Assembly: GCA_029777935.1 (NCBI GenBank)
Contig: JAKORH010000038.1
Span: 1 to 43,329 of the forward strand
DNA: 43,329 nucleotides
Direction of reading: 5' to 3'
Source: Pseudomonadota bacterium
GTDB lineage: Bacteria; Pseudomonadota; Gammaproteobacteria; Burkholderiales; Burkholderiaceae
The translations under genes were made by a program, and so were the position numbers. Positions 16,592-25,593 of this stretch are shown here, one piece after another (position 1 is the stretch's first letter; every line of letters starts with the position of its first letter). The notes under the pieces were generated by a model. That model was not told the origin of the DNA, searched no databases, and worked only from the letters and a program-made list of their open reading frames with translations.

Positions 16592-17088
16592 GACTTCCTC
16601 TGGCTCGTTCGCAGCGGCGCATCGCCGATCGAGATTTCGGGGAAGAAATCGGTGTGCACGATCTGCGTCCCCTGCACGGTGCGCCCGGCGCGCACTGCGT
16701 CCATCACCTGCACCAGCACGTCGTACGAGGTGTCGGGCTGCGCCAGGATCGTGGCGCTCGACTTTTCCGGGAAACGCAGCTTCAGTTGCTGGATCAGCAC
16801 CGACAGCGTCTTCACGTCGTACCCGGAGGCGGCGTTCGGAATGTGCTGGATCAGGCCGCCCACCTTGTCGCCGACGTCGAGCGCGTCCGGACGGATCACG
16901 ACTTCGAGCTGCAGGTCCCCTTTGAGCTGCTCGAAGTTCGATGACTGCGCCGGCAGCTTCAGATCCATGATCGCCAGCCGCGTGAATACGGCGGTCGACA
17001 GCAGGAACGGCACCAGCACCACGATCAGATTCAGGAACGCGGTGATGTTCAGTTCCGCCGGCCGGCGGTGCAGGCGTCGGAGGCGCAT
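16588..17088 (-). CDS. ExbD/TolR-like subunit lacking the protonatable Asp
   Basis: A 166-residue ExbD-like protein with a membrane segment at about 13-35 (LNITAFLNLIVVLVPFLL) and an ExbD-type periplasmic domain (VKTLSVLIQQLKLRFPEKSS; ILAQPDTSYDVLVQVMDAV). Aligned on the NVTPFID motif of E. coli ExbD, the Asp is replaced by Asn20 (codon AAT at 17029-17031). So it is unlikely to carry protons itself and probably acts as the structural partner of the second ExbD. It starts 2 bases after the ExbB stop and overlaps the next gene by 4 bases. Confidence 0.86.
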   Translation of the reverse strand: MRLRRLHRRPAELNITAFLNLIVVLVPFLLSTAVFTRLAIMDLKLPAQSSNFEQLKGDLQLEVVIRPDALDVGDKVGGLIQHIPNAASGYDVKTLSVLIQQLKLRFPEKSSATILAQPDTSYDVLVQVMDAVRAGRTVQGTQIVHTDFFPEISIGDAPLRTSQRKS

Positions 17089-17090
17089 CT

Positions 17091-17744
17091 TCAGCGGGCC
17101 GCGGCCGCTTCGGGACCGCCGCGATGAACCAGGTTCAGGAAGCTGATCTTGGCCGCTTCCAGGCTGTCGACGATCTCGGTCGCGCGCGCCTGCAGGAACG
17201 CGTGGATCAGCAGGAACGGGATCGCGACCATCAGCGCGAACGCGGTGTTGTTCATCGCGATCGAGATGCTGGCCGACAGCATCTCGGCCTTCTCGGCCGG
17301 ATTGACCTGCGCCACCGCGGTGAACGCCTTGATCAGGCCGATGATCGTGCCGAGCAGGCCCACCAGCGTGATCACGTTGGCGAAAGTGGCCAGATAGTGC
17401 GTGCGCTTCTCCAGGCGCGGCACGATCTCCATCATGCCCTCCTCCATCGCGGCGTCGATGTCCTCGCGCCGGCGTGCGCTCGAAAGCCGCGCCAGCCCGT
17501 TGTTGACGATCAGGCCGATCGCGGTGTCGGACTTCGACGCCACGCCGTGCACTTCCTTGTACTGCCCGGCCTTGAGCAGCGGCAGGATGTCGCGCCACGC
17601 CTTGGAGTTGTCGCGCCGCGCGCGCGCCAGGAAGACGAAGCGCTCGATCGCCACCGACAGGCCGAGCGCCATGATCAGCAGGCTGGGATAGATGAACAGC
17701 CCGCAGTCCTGGAAGAACTTCACGATCGTTCCAAACGTCAACAT
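17091..17744 (-). CDS. ExbB/TolQ/MotA-family proton channel protein
   Basis: A 217-residue inner-membrane protein with the MotA/TolQ/ExbB fold: a first membrane segment at about 12-34 (CGLFIYPSLLIMALGLSVAI), a cytosolic domain, and paired segments at about 123-145 (FANVITLVGLLGTIIGLIKAF) and 165-185. The GLLGTIIGL and AMNNTAFALMVAIP blocks line the channel in the family. The start has a perfect AAGGAGGT ribosome site 28 bp after the preceding gene. With the two ExbD-like proteins it forms the predicted proton-driven motor of the cluster. Confidence 0.92.
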   Translation of the reverse strand: MLTFGTIVKFFQDCGLFIYPSLLIMALGLSVAIERFVFLARARRDNSKAWRDILPLLKAGQYKEVHGVASKSDTAIGLIVNNGLARLSSARRREDIDAAMEEGMMEIVPRLEKRTHYLATFANVITLVGLLGTIIGLIKAFTAVAQVNPAEKAEMLSASISIAMNNTAFALMVAIPFLLIHAFLQARATEIVDSLEAAKISFLNLVHRGGPEAAAAR

Positions 17745-17772
17745 CGGGGACCTCCTTGGTTCAACTGCTGGT

Positions 17773-18174
17773 TCAGAAGACTTCCTTCTTGCCATCGGCG
17801 CCTCGCGCCTCCGGCTCCGCGCGCGTCTGCGCGTCGTACAGGATCTGCCGGCGAAACACGTCGCGGTCGATCGGCGCCAGCGCCTCGTCGAGCACGCTCG
17901 TCAGCGGCCGGCCCGCCAGATCGCCGGGCAGCGGTTTCTTCCACGGCACGATGTAGAGCACCTTCGGCAGTTCGCGGTTGCCGATGATCTGCGTGCGATC
18001 GATGTCGGCGCGGTCCTGGGCGAAGGCGGGAGTTGCGATCAGCGTTGCTGCGAACACGCTTGCGATACTGACTACCCTCACCCCAACCCCTCTCCCGGAG
18101 GGAGAGGGGCTTTTCATCCCTCTCCCCTTGGGAGAGGGACCGAGGGTGAGGGTCACCCGCGTGCGCAGTTTCAT
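17773..18174 (-). CDS. small exported protein of unknown function, signal peptide interrupted by a repeat
   Basis: A 133-residue protein, not recognised. The start MKLRTR lies in an ATGA overlap with the TPR lipoprotein gene. A 78-bp dispersed repeat (26 codons, Pro/Gly/Arg-rich) follows at about residues 8-33, and only then comes the hydrophobic core [19 protein letters not shown] that ends in a good cleavage site. The mature part (about 80 residues: [20 protein letters not shown], then [12 protein letters not shown]) has no known motif. Deleting the repeat would restore a normal signal of about 26 residues. The downstream ExbB gene suggests a periplasmic accessory role. Confidence 0.72.
   Translation of the reverse strand: MKLRTRVTLTLGPSPKGRGMKSPSPSGRGVGVRVVSIASVFAATLIATPAFAQDRADIDRTQIIGNRELPKVLYIVPWKKPLPGDLAGRPLTSVLDEALAPIDRDVFRRQILYDAQTRAEPEARGADGKKEVF
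18075..18152. repeat. 78-bp palindromic dispersed repeat, copy 1
   Basis: Termini CCCTCACCC and GGGTGAGGG are inverted, and two inner hairpins (CCTCTCCCGGAGGGAGAGG and CCCTCTCCCCTTGGGAGAGGG) flank CTTTTCAT. The length is a multiple of three and it keeps the reading frame of the host gene open. A second copy lies in the opposite orientation at 23563-23709. The element type is widespread in proteobacteria. Confidence 0.8.
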
Positions 18175-18872
18175 TGCTGCTCCTTCCTGCTCAGCAGCGT
18201 CTGCTGCTGCGGCTTGCGGTTGCGCAGGTCGGCGACCCACTTCCTGACCTTGCCGTCCTCGTCGGGCGCCAGCGCGAGGTAATGGTCGTAGGCGGCAAGC
18301 GCGCGCGCCGCGTCCCACAGGTACAGGTCGTACAGGATGCCGAGGTTCAGGTGCGCGGCGGCGTAGGTCGGATCGAGCGCGAGCGCGCGTTCGTAGGCGT
18401 CGCGCGCTTTCGCGAACTCGCCGAGCTGGCGGTACGTGATGCCGAGCTGGTTCAGGTAGACGGGCTGCTGCGGATTCGCCCTCACCGCGAGCTCCAGCTC
18501 GGCCGCGGCTTCCTTCGGCTTGCCGGCCTGACGCAGCAGCAGTCCGAGATTCGCGTGCGGTCCGCCGAGTTCCGGATTCGATTTCGTCAATGCGGCGAAG
18601 CCGCGTTCGGCCTCGTCGGCCCGTCCGCTTTGCATCGCACGGCGCGCGTCGTCGAACGCGCGCTGCACGCCCGGATCGAGCGGCGGCTCCGCGTCCGGCC
18701 TGGAAGACGGCGCAGCCGCCGCGACTGCGACGAGCGGCTGAGGCGGCGCAGCGCCGGTGACCGACCGAGCCGGCGCAGCCGCGGTGACCGACAATTCGCT
18801 GCGGGTCGCGCAGCCGGACGCGGCGACGCACAGCGCCACCAGCGCGAGTCTCATGGCGCTATCGAATCGCAT
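18171..18872 (-). CDS. TPR lipoprotein
   Basis: A 233-residue lipoprotein. Signal [15 protein letters not shown] with a lipobox ending at Cys21 (from the start used here), an Ala/Pro-rich linker to about residue 60, then four or more TPR units (about 70-210): [73 protein letters not shown]. In layout it resembles the GltE/NfsE lipoproteins of myxobacterial machines, or PilF. The start at 18872 has a GAGGGGA site; a Met six residues later is possible. Its end forms ATGA with the next gene. Confidence 0.8.
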   Translation of the reverse strand: MRFDSAMRLALVALCVAASGCATRSELSVTAAAPARSVTGAAPPQPLVAVAAAAPSSRPDAEPPLDPGVQRAFDDARRAMQSGRADEAERGFAALTKSNPELGGPHANLGLLLRQAGKPKEAAAELELAVRANPQQPVYLNQLGITYRQLGEFAKARDAYERALALDPTYAAAHLNLGILYDLYLWDAARALAAYDHYLALAPDEDGKVRKWVADLRNRKPQQQTLLSRKEQQ

Positions 18873-21669
18873 CGATCGTCCCCTCACTGCGCTCGGCCTT
18901 CGCGTAGCGCACCGGCCTGAGCCTGGCCAGCGCCGCGTAGCTCGCCTGCACCCATTTGTCATAGAGGCCCTTGGCACCGCGGCGCGCATTGGCCTCGTGC
19001 AGCTCGATCGCCTTCTCCTCGAACGGGAAGGCCTGCTCCTCGAGCAGCACGTCGTACTGTTCGAGTTCGACCTTCTTCAGCCCCTTGGGCCGCTGCGAAC
19101 CGAGCATCGCCTTGCCGAAATCGCTGTAAAGCTCCGCCGTCTGGAAGGTCGCCGCGGTCGCCACCTCCGTCACGCCATAGTCGGCCGCCAGCGCGTAGGC
19201 CTTCAGCACCTCTTCCAACCGCGCCTTCTTCAGCTTGAGGTTCTTCTGCAGCGGCTCGACCAGGGCCACGCCGCGATACGCGTCGCGCAGCGGCTCGGCC
19301 AGCGCCAGTGCAGCCTGCGCGCCGAGATAGCGCGTGCGGTCGGTGCGCGCCGCGCCCGCGGTCTGGTCCGCGCGCAGCACGTCCTTCATTCCTGCCACAT
19401 GGCGCGCCACGTTGCCTTCCTTGCGCGCCAGCAGCGCCAACCGATAGCGCGCCTCGACATTGGCCTCGAACGGCTCGCGATACGTCTTCGCGTAGCGCTC
19501 GTACGCCTTCACGGCCGGCGCCAGCGCGCCACCCTTGTCGCCGCCCTTCTCATACAGCTCGGCCGACTGCCACAGCGCCGCGCGCGCGAGCTGCGGATCC
19601 TTCTGCGTGGTCGATATGCGGTCGAACTCCGCCGCCGCCTGCGCCCACTGCCCCTTCTCCGTGTACGCGACCGCGAGCTTGGCGGCGGCGTCCTGCGCCA
19701 GCGGATGGGTGGGGAAGCTGCGGCGGAAATCCTCCAGCGTGCGTGCCGCTCGGTCCCAGTCCTTCAGCGCCAGCAGTGCCGCAGCGGCGTCGTACTGCGC
19801 CGTCGCGCGCACGGTCGATTGCGGCGCCGCGGTGGCGACGCGCTCGAAATGTCCGACCGCTTCGCGCAACTTGCCGTTCGCGCGGGCCTGCTCGCCCTGC
19901 TTGTAGATCGACGCCGCCAGCCGCTCGGTCAGGTCCTTGCGTTGCGCATCCTTTTCGTCGGTCAGCGCAAGTACCGCGCCGTACATCTTCTCAGCCTGAT
20001 CGAAGGCGTTGCGGTCGAACGCCGCGTGCGCCAGCACCAGCGACGCGACCCGCCGCTGCGCCGGCCCGACCGGCGGATCGATCGCCAGCACCTGCTGCGC
20101 GACGCCTTCGGCACGCTCGACATCGCGCAGCGCGTACAGCTTTTCCGCCGCGTTGGTCAGCACGGCGCCCGCGCGCGGATCCCGCGGGAACGACCGCGCG
20201 AACTTCAGCTCGCTTTCGACCGCCGCGCGCTTGAGCTTCTCCGCGTCGGCCGTGCCGCGCTTCTCCTGCTCCGCATACGCGAGCAGCGCAGCGTAGCCGG
20301 CGTCGGCGCTCTTCGCGTGCGGCGGGTAGTCGTAGGCGGTCTTTCCATATTCGACCGCGGCCGCGCCGAACTGCTTGTCCTCGAACAGCAGTTCGGCGAG
20401 CAGGAAGTTCGACTGTGCGGCCTGCGGATCGTCAGGGAACGACGCCAGGTAGTCGCGATACCAGCGCGCGGCCTCCTGGTAGTCCTCGCTCTTCTTCGAC
20501 TTCTGCGCGCCGGCGTGATAGTGCTGCGCGAGCTCGGCCAGATGGTTCTTTACCAGCGGCTGCGCGCGCTCCCAGCCGGCCGGATCGGTCTTGCGGAACT
20601 CGCCGCTCGCGCCATAGCGCTGCACGAACTCCTTCTTGCCGTCGAGCGCGAGCGTGGCGAAGCCGTTGGCCTGGTAGATCTCGATCACGCGCGCCTGCGC
20701 CAGCGGCGCCTGCGGGTGCAGAGGATTGCGGCGCGCGAACGCGGCAAAGGTGTCGGCCGCGTCCTTCACGCGCTCCTGCTTCAGGTACAACCCGGCCAGC
20801 TCCTGGTACACGCGGAATTCGTAGCCGCGCCGAACGGGGGTATCGACGTACGCGGCTATCGACTCCGCGCCGTGCAGGTTCTGCAGCGACAGGCTGACCA
20901 CGCGGAACGTGTCCTCGACCAGCTCGAAGTCTGCGCGCGTGAGCCTGAGCTGATCCAGCGGCGCATCGTCCTTGCTTCCGCCGAGCTTCCGGTCGAGCAC
21001 GCCGAAGAAGGATTTCAGCCCCTCTTCCAGCCGGCCCTGCTTGTACAGCGACCAGCCGTGCATGTAGAGCGAGCGCTCGTGGTACGGGGTCGGCGTGGTA
21101 CTCGCCAGCACGGTCGTGAACGCGCGTTCGGCGCCGCTGTAGTCGCGCGTCGTGAAGAGCAGTTCGCCGCGGCGGAACTGCGCTTCGTCGAGGTACCTCG
21201 TCTGCGGGAACTTCTGCACCAGCGCATCGAGCGTGGCGAGCGCCGTCTCGAGCTGCCCGCCCAATTCGTACGCTCGCGAGAGCTGATACAGCACGCGGTC
21301 GTTGCCGGGATCCTCCGGATAGGCTTTCAGGTAGTCCTGATAGCGCGCGATCGCGCCGCGATAGTCGGGCGCTCCCTGTCCGCTCGCGCTGCGCGCATCG
21401 GCCTGATCCATCTCGAGGTCGCCCAGGCGCCGCAGCGCTTCCACCTTCTGCGCGTCGCGCGGCGAGGCCTTCAGGAAGTCCTTGTACGCGGCGATCGCCG
21501 TCTCTTCGCTCGACTGCACGCCCTGGTCGGCGGCGATCTCGACCCGGCGCTTCTCCAGGCTCTGCAGCGTCGGCGCGTTGTCCGCGGTCCTCTTCGTGCT
21601 CGCGCACGCGGCGAGCCCGCCCGCGACGAGCAGCAAAAGGGCGATACGCGCGCTATTCCCGATCCGCAT
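18859..21669 (-). CDS. large TPR lipoprotein
   Basis: A 936-residue lipoprotein: signal [20 protein letters not shown] with lipobox Cys22. The remainder is a long array of TPR-like units, several with the motif '[11 protein letters not shown]' ([30 protein letters not shown]), as in YbgF/BamD-type and gliding-machine scaffold proteins. It most likely lines the periplasmic side of the outer membrane or spans the periplasm as a scaffold. The start could also be three codons earlier. It overlaps the previous gene by 17 bases and the next by 14. Size and place recall GltD/AgmU-like proteins, but I cannot prove orthology. Confidence 0.82.
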   Translation of the reverse strand: MRIGNSARIALLLLVAGGLAACASTKRTADNAPTLQSLEKRRVEIAADQGVQSSEETAIAAYKDFLKASPRDAQKVEALRRLGDLEMDQADARSASGQGAPDYRGAIARYQDYLKAYPEDPGNDRVLYQLSRAYELGGQLETALATLDALVQKFPQTRYLDEAQFRRGELLFTTRDYSGAERAFTTVLASTTPTPYHERSLYMHGWSLYKQGRLEEGLKSFFGVLDRKLGGSKDDAPLDQLRLTRADFELVEDTFRVVSLSLQNLHGAESIAAYVDTPVRRGYEFRVYQELAGLYLKQERVKDAADTFAAFARRNPLHPQAPLAQARVIEIYQANGFATLALDGKKEFVQRYGASGEFRKTDPAGWERAQPLVKNHLAELAQHYHAGAQKSKKSEDYQEAARWYRDYLASFPDDPQAAQSNFLLAELLFEDKQFGAAAVEYGKTAYDYPPHAKSADAGYAALLAYAEQEKRGTADAEKLKRAAVESELKFARSFPRDPRAGAVLTNAAEKLYALRDVERAEGVAQQVLAIDPPVGPAQRRVASLVLAHAAFDRNAFDQAEKMYGAVLALTDEKDAQRKDLTERLAASIYKQGEQARANGKLREAVGHFERVATAAPQSTVRATAQYDAAAALLALKDWDRAARTLEDFRRSFPTHPLAQDAAAKLAVAYTEKGQWAQAAAEFDRISTTQKDPQLARAALWQSAELYEKGGDKGGALAPAVKAYERYAKTYREPFEANVEARYRLALLARKEGNVARHVAGMKDVLRADQTAGAARTDRTRYLGAQAALALAEPLRDAYRGVALVEPLQKNLKLKKARLEEVLKAYALAADYGVTEVATAATFQTAELYSDFGKAMLGSQRPKGLKKVELEQYDVLLEEQAFPFEEKAIELHEANARRGAKGLYDKWVQASYAALARLRPVRYAKAERSEGTIDAIR

Positions 21670-23545
21670 TGCCCGCATCCCCGGCCACGTCCTTGGCCAC
21701 GTCCTTGGCGATGTCTTTGGCGACATACGCCCGGTCGTATATCTGCGCCACAGCGAAGCGCGCCTGGCTCGCGTACTCGGCGATGCGCGCCTTCTCTCGC
21801 AGCAGCTCGGCCGCCGCGATCTCCTGCACCGCCTGCTGCTGCTCGGCCGCGAGCTTCTCCACCTGCGGGATCTGCGCCTGCACCTGGCGCGACAGGCGCG
21901 CGATGCGTGCGGCGAGCGCCTCGAAGCGCTTCGGCTCGTCGTGCTGTGCCTGCGCCAGATCCGCGTCGAGCAGGCGCGCCTGTTGGACTTCCGCTTCGAG
22001 CGCCTTCTGGTTCTTCCGCGCGTCCCACAGCCGCGGATGGAACTGCATCGCCAGTCGCCACGACAGCGCGCCGGCCACGCGCCGATAGCGTTCGCGCGCG
22101 GCGGCGACTTCCGGATCGGCGTCGCGCTCGATGATCTCTCTCGCGCGCGCCAGGCGTGCCATCAGGTCGCGCTCCTTCGCATCGGCCAGTGCGTGCACGT
22201 CCGCCTCGCGTTCGACGCGTGCCAGTTCGGCACCCAGGTCGGACGCGCGGCGCTCGAGCGCGGCGATCTTCAGCGCGCGATCCTTCTCGCGGACCTGCGG
22301 CAGCCGCTCGACATAGGCGTTGCGGCGCTGCTCGAGCATGTCGCCGAAGGCGCCGAGCTTGTCCTGCCATTCGCGCAGGTTGCGCTCGAGAAAGCGCAGG
22401 TCGCGATAGTTCTTGAATGCCTCCTGGAATTCATGCTGGGCCAGGATCGGCGCCAGGTGTGCGGCGTTCGGCATCTGCGGCAGCTCGCGGATGTTCGCGA
22501 GCCATCCCATTTCGTCCGATGGGTTGAGTACAAGCAGATCCTCGACCAGTTTGCCGGCGCGGATGGCGGCGATCGATTCGTCCAGGCTCGTGTTCTCGCG
22601 CTCGTAGACGGCGACCGCGTCCTCGTAGAGCTTCAGCGACTGTCCGAACGCGCCCAGTTCCGCCAGCGCGTACGGCAAGGCGAGTTTGGCCTCGAGCACC
22701 GCGGCGTCACCGGCGTCGCGCTGCGCCAGTTCGGTCCACGGCACCAGCGCAAGCCGGGTCTGCTTCATCGCGGCCGCCGCCCAGCCGAATCCGAGCAGCG
22801 CCTTGTTCGCCTGCAGTCCCGACAGCCGGACGCGCTCCAGATACTTGCGCGCGTCGGCCGGCGCGTTGTCCTGCAGAGAAGCAAAGCCCAGGGCGACGTT
22901 GGCCTTGTCGCGCAGACTCTTCAGTTCCTCGTTCGGCGCCGGCGCGCGGCCGATCTCGTCGAGCAGCGCCACGCCGCGTGCCGTCTCGCCGCTCTTGATC
23001 AGCGCCACGCCGAGGTTGTAGCGCGCATACGGACTCGCGTTCGACTTCAGCCCCGCCAGCAGCCTGGCCGCGCCCGCGTAGTCCTGGCGCGCCATCAGCA
23101 GGTTCGCCTGCAGCAGCAGTCGATCGTCCTCGAGCTCGCCCGGCAGCGGCTTCTCGACGTGCGCGATCGCGTCTTCCGCCTCGGCCAGGTAGCCGCGCTG
23201 ATAGCGGATCTTGGCGAGATAGAACCACGCGCGGTCGCGCACCGGCGGCGGCGCCCCCTTTTCGATCAACTGCGCGAAGATCCGCCCCGCTTCGCGGTGC
23301 AGGCCATACGACAGATACAGCCCCCCGCGCAGCACCTCGGCTTCGTCTTCGTGCTGCGGCAGCCGCGCGAACTGCTGCGACACCATCAGGTTCGTCACCG
23401 AGGTGAAGTAGCGGTCCTGGAAGAAGTAGAACAGCGCATCGCCGTAGTGCGGCGCCTTGATCACGTGGCGCGTCGTTTCGGCGGCCGACGCGGCGCCGAC
23501 GCACATTGCCACCCCGCAGACCACGGACGCGAGCAGCTTCTGCAT
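21653..23545 (-). CDS. exported TPR/coiled-coil protein
   Basis: A 630-residue protein with a Sec signal (MQKLLASVVCGVAMCVGAASAAE). Residues about 55-330 contain TPR-like helices (GLYLSYGLHREAGRIFAQLI; YARYNLGVALIKSGETARGVAL). Residues about 385-610 are charged, Arg/Glu/Ala-rich and predicted coiled coil (ALERRASDLGAELARVERE). The C-terminus has a short KDVAKDVAGD repeat. No enzymatic motif. It is probably a periplasmic structural or adaptor component. The frame is open further upstream through a dispersed repeat; I chose the Met directly before the signal peptide although its ribosome site is poor. Confidence 0.78.
   Translation of the reverse strand: MQKLLASVVCGVAMCVGAASAAETTRHVIKAPHYGDALFYFFQDRYFTSVTNLMVSQQFARLPQHEDEAEVLRGGLYLSYGLHREAGRIFAQLIEKGAPPPVRDRAWFYLAKIRYQRGYLAEAEDAIAHVEKPLPGELEDDRLLLQANLLMARQDYAGAARLLAGLKSNASPYARYNLGVALIKSGETARGVALLDEIGRAPAPNEELKSLRDKANVALGFASLQDNAPADARKYLERVRLSGLQANKALLGFGWAAAAMKQTRLALVPWTELAQRDAGDAAVLEAKLALPYALAELGAFGQSLKLYEDAVAVYERENTSLDESIAAIRAGKLVEDLLVLNPSDEMGWLANIRELPQMPNAAHLAPILAQHEFQEAFKNYRDLRFLERNLREWQDKLGAFGDMLEQRRNAYVERLPQVREKDRALKIAALERRASDLGAELARVEREADVHALADAKERDLMARLARAREIIERDADPEVAAARERYRRVAGALSWRLAMQFHPRLWDARKNQKALEAEVQQARLLDADLAQAQHDEPKRFEALAARIARLSRQVQAQIPQVEKLAAEQQQAVQEIAAAELLREKARIAEYASQARFAVAQIYDRAYVAKDIAKDVAKDVAGDAGNADRE
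21683..21718 (-). repeat. 12-bp tandem repeat, three units
   Basis: Units GGCCACGTCCTT, GGCCACGTCCTT and GGCGATGTCTTT encode KD-V/I-A repeats at the C-terminus of the 630-residue TPR protein, just before the start of the next gene. Confidence 0.7.
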
Positions 23546-23562
23546 GAAGGACTTGCGCGAGG

Positions 23563-23709
23563 CCCTCACCCTCGTTCCCTCTCCCGGAGGGAGAGGGATG
23601 AAAAGCCCCGGAGCCGCGCGCTTGCAGGCGCGCGTCGCTGCGGCGGCACGAAGCTCGCGCTTCGCGAAACCCCGCCTCCACCCCTCCGGGAGAGGGGTTG
23701 GGGTAAGGG
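23563..23709. repeat. palindromic dispersed repeat, copy 2, with an internal insertion
   Basis: Opposite orientation to the copy at 18075. The left part (23563-23609) runs from CCCTCACCCTCG to GATGAAAAGCCCC; the right part (about 23680-23709) is CCCCTCCGGGAGAGGGG, then TTGGGGTAAGGG. About 70 bp of unrelated sequence (with GCGCGCTTGCAGGCGCGC) separates the two parts. It fills most of the 190-bp gap between two genes of the train and may affect transcript stability there. Confidence 0.75.
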
Positions 23710-23735
23710 AAATCGTCCGAGCCAACACAGCAAGC

Positions 23736-24257
23736 TCACTGCCACACTTTGACTTCGAACTCCGGCTGCAGCTTGCCCTGTGAATCCTTGATCTGCAGCT
23801 CGACGTACTTGGGCTCCGTGCCCTTGTCGATCGTCAGCGTCGCGCCGCGCTTGTAGTCGCGATCGTGCGTGCCCTGACCGGTGAAGAACGCAGTCAGCTC
23901 GTGCTTGCCGGTCTTCAGATTCCCGAGGTACAGCCGCTGTACGCCGCCGCGGTGCAGGGCCTGCACCTCGGCCGGCGTGTACAGGTAGTTGGCGACGATC
24001 TTGTCGTCGAGCTTGACCTGCACCGAGTCGAGCCCGAAGAACTTGCCGACGTCCATCGACACGAACACCGCCACCTGCGTGCTGGCAGGGAACAGCAGTT
24101 CCTCCTCCAGCACCAGCAGGTCGCGGTTCAACTGGATCACGTCGCTCTTGGCGTCCTGGATGCGCTCGTCGAGGCTCGCCGACTGCGTCTGCTGTGCTGC
24201 GACGGGCAGCGCGAGCACGAGCGTCGCGGCGAAGATGAACAAGGTGCGTTTCAGCAT
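23736..24257 (-). CDS. periplasmic protein of unknown function
   Basis: A 173-residue protein with a Sec signal (MLKRTLFIFAATLVLALPVAAQ). Residues about 25-52 are helical and acidic (LDERIQDAKSDVIQLNRDLL). The rest looks like a small beta-sandwich (VQVKLDDKIVANYLYTPAEV, then VQRLYLGNLKTGKHELTAFF), as in PEGA-like or Ig-like binding domains. I do not recognise the family. It lies 9 bp after the DUF3570 barrel gene and is likely its periplasmic partner. Confidence 0.72.
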   Translation of the reverse strand: MLKRTLFIFAATLVLALPVAAQQTQSASLDERIQDAKSDVIQLNRDLLVLEEELLFPASTQVAVFVSMDVGKFFGLDSVQVKLDDKIVANYLYTPAEVQALHRGGVQRLYLGNLKTGKHELTAFFTGQGTHDRDYKRGATLTIDKGTEPKYVELQIKDSQGKLQPEFEVKVWQ

Positions 24258-24266
24258 GGGTCGCCC

Positions 24267-25388
24267 TCAGAAGTTGGCCGTCACGAAGACCTCGAGCACG
24301 TTGGCGTCGAACGAGTACGCCTTGCCGGTGCGCAGGTCGGTGAAATCGCTGTAGCGGAAGCGCAGCAGTTCGTACGCGGCATTGGCCTTGATCTCGTAGC
24401 GCCCGGGGACGCGACTGGCGGTATACGAGACCTTGATGCCCACGCCGGCGTCGTTGAACGTGCCGAGTTGGCGATTGCGCGTGATGTACGTGGTTTCGGT
24501 CGTGAAGTTGTCGCTGTAGAACAGCGCCTTGCGCTGCGCGTTGAAGCGCAGATAGCCGTCGGCCAGCAGGTCTGCGCCCAGATAGCGGCTGTAGCCGAGC
24601 TCGATCGTGTGCGCACGGACGTCCCACGTGTCCCAGAAGTAGCGGTACTCCGCACGCACCGCGTCGCGATGGCCGAGGTCGCCGACCACGCGCAACTGCA
24701 GCGCGCGGCTGGTGCGGGCGCTCGGCAGCCGCTCGGGCACCGTGGCGCCGAACACGCGCGCGGCGCGGTAGGGACTGCCGAGATAGCCGTCGTCGGCGAC
24801 GATTTCGGTGTTCGCGCTCGCCAGCCAGCGGCTCGTCAGGATCTGCGTGACGCCGAGCCGGTAGCGCCAGTGCGTGGCGCGCTCGGCGAAGGTCGGGTCG
24901 TTGTGCTTCTTCACGTCGTCGGCCCCGCGCGTGAAGCCGAGCGCCACCGTCGTCATGCCGCCGAACACGTCCTGCGCGAGGTCGAAGTTCACCGTGTTGG
25001 CCGTGTAATCGGGCTCGCGGCTAGTCGCGAGCCGCAGGCTCATCAGCGCGTCGCGGTACGCGTAATCGGCGCCGACGCTGTATTCGTTGCGCGTCTCCTT
25101 GAACGGGCTGGCGGTCGTGACCACGTCGATCGACGCGTTGCTGACGATGTCGGCGTAGTAGGACCCCGACAGCGACACCTTGTCGGCCAGGCTCTTGCGC
25201 ACCAGCAGCGCCGGCCCCCACGCGCGCACGCCGCCGCCGTCGTACACGTGGACCATCGCGTCGGCGCGATCCTCGGGCAGTTGCTGCGCGGCTTGTGCGC
25301 CGTGGCTGGCGAGCGCGCCGCCCAGGAGGCCCGCCGCCAGATCGAACAGCCGCTGGCGCAGCGCGCGCAACCGGTCAGTTGCAGCCAC
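24267..25388 (-). CDS. DUF3570 outer-membrane beta-barrel protein
   Basis: A 373-residue protein. After a signal region (about residues 15-33, LAAGLLGGALASHGAQAA) it consists of alternating beta strands with many Tyr, Arg and Asp (SLSGSYYADIVSNASIDVVT, AVRAEYRYFWDTWDVRAHTI) and ends in Phe (EVFVTANF), the usual barrel-assembly signal. The pattern, including the SNASIDVVTTASPF block, matches DUF3570. It is read from GTG, with the ribosome site GGAGG lying inside the Gly-rich 3' end of the DUF4266 gene, which it overlaps by 14 bases. Function unknown; found next to DUF4266 and ApbE. Confidence 0.82.
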   Translation of the reverse strand: MAATDRLRALRQRLFDLAAGLLGGALASHGAQAAQQLPEDRADAMVHVYDGGGVRAWGPALLVRKSLADKVSLSGSYYADIVSNASIDVVTTASPFKETRNEYSVGADYAYRDALMSLRLATSREPDYTANTVNFDLAQDVFGGMTTVALGFTRGADDVKKHNDPTFAERATHWRYRLGVTQILTSRWLASANTEIVADDGYLGSPYRAARVFGATVPERLPSARTSRALQLRVVGDLGHRDAVRAEYRYFWDTWDVRAHTIELGYSRYLGADLLADGYLRFNAQRKALFYSDNFTTETTYITRNRQLGTFNDAGVGIKVSYTASRVPGRYEIKANAAYELLRFRYSDFTDLRTGKAYSFDANVLEVFVTANF

Positions 25389-25593
25389 AGCCGCCTCCCT
25401 GCACGCCGGTGGCGCCGCGCGCGCCTTCGCGCACCTCGTACACGTGCGCGCGATGCTTGTCCGCGAGCGGATCGCGCGCGGACTTCATGATCGGGTCGGC
25501 GAGCCGCTCGCGCTCGTAGGGTTTGACCCAGGGCTCGAGCGCGCAGCCCGCGAGCAGCACGGCCAGAACGGCCGTGACGATGAGTGTCTTCAT
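25375..25593 (-). CDS. DUF4266 small lipoprotein ending in GCGC-N
   Basis: A 72-residue lipoprotein: signal MKTLIVTAVLAVLLAGC with lipid-attached Cys17, then WVKPYERERLADPIM and, after a short linker, a C-terminus REGARGATGV followed by GGGCGCN (Cys69, Cys71). This layout is that of DUF4266. The paired cysteines may bind metal, form a disulfide or be kept reduced by the TlpA protein encoded just upstream. It has ATGA overlap with that gene and overlaps DUF3570 downstream. The GAT triplet near the end is noted as a possible flavin-attachment site, unproven. Confidence 0.85.
   Translation of the reverse strand: MKTLIVTAVLAVLLAGCALEPWVKPYERERLADPIMKSARDPLADKHRAHVYEVREGARGATGVQGGGCGCN

Noticed and set aside
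18757..22134. A very long plus-strand open frame (over 1,100 codons) opposite the TPR genes
   Set aside because: Composition is Arg/Leu/Ala/Gln-rich with no domain. The opposite strand encodes TPR proteins with signal peptides and coupled starts. It is a by-product of high GC and codon bias.
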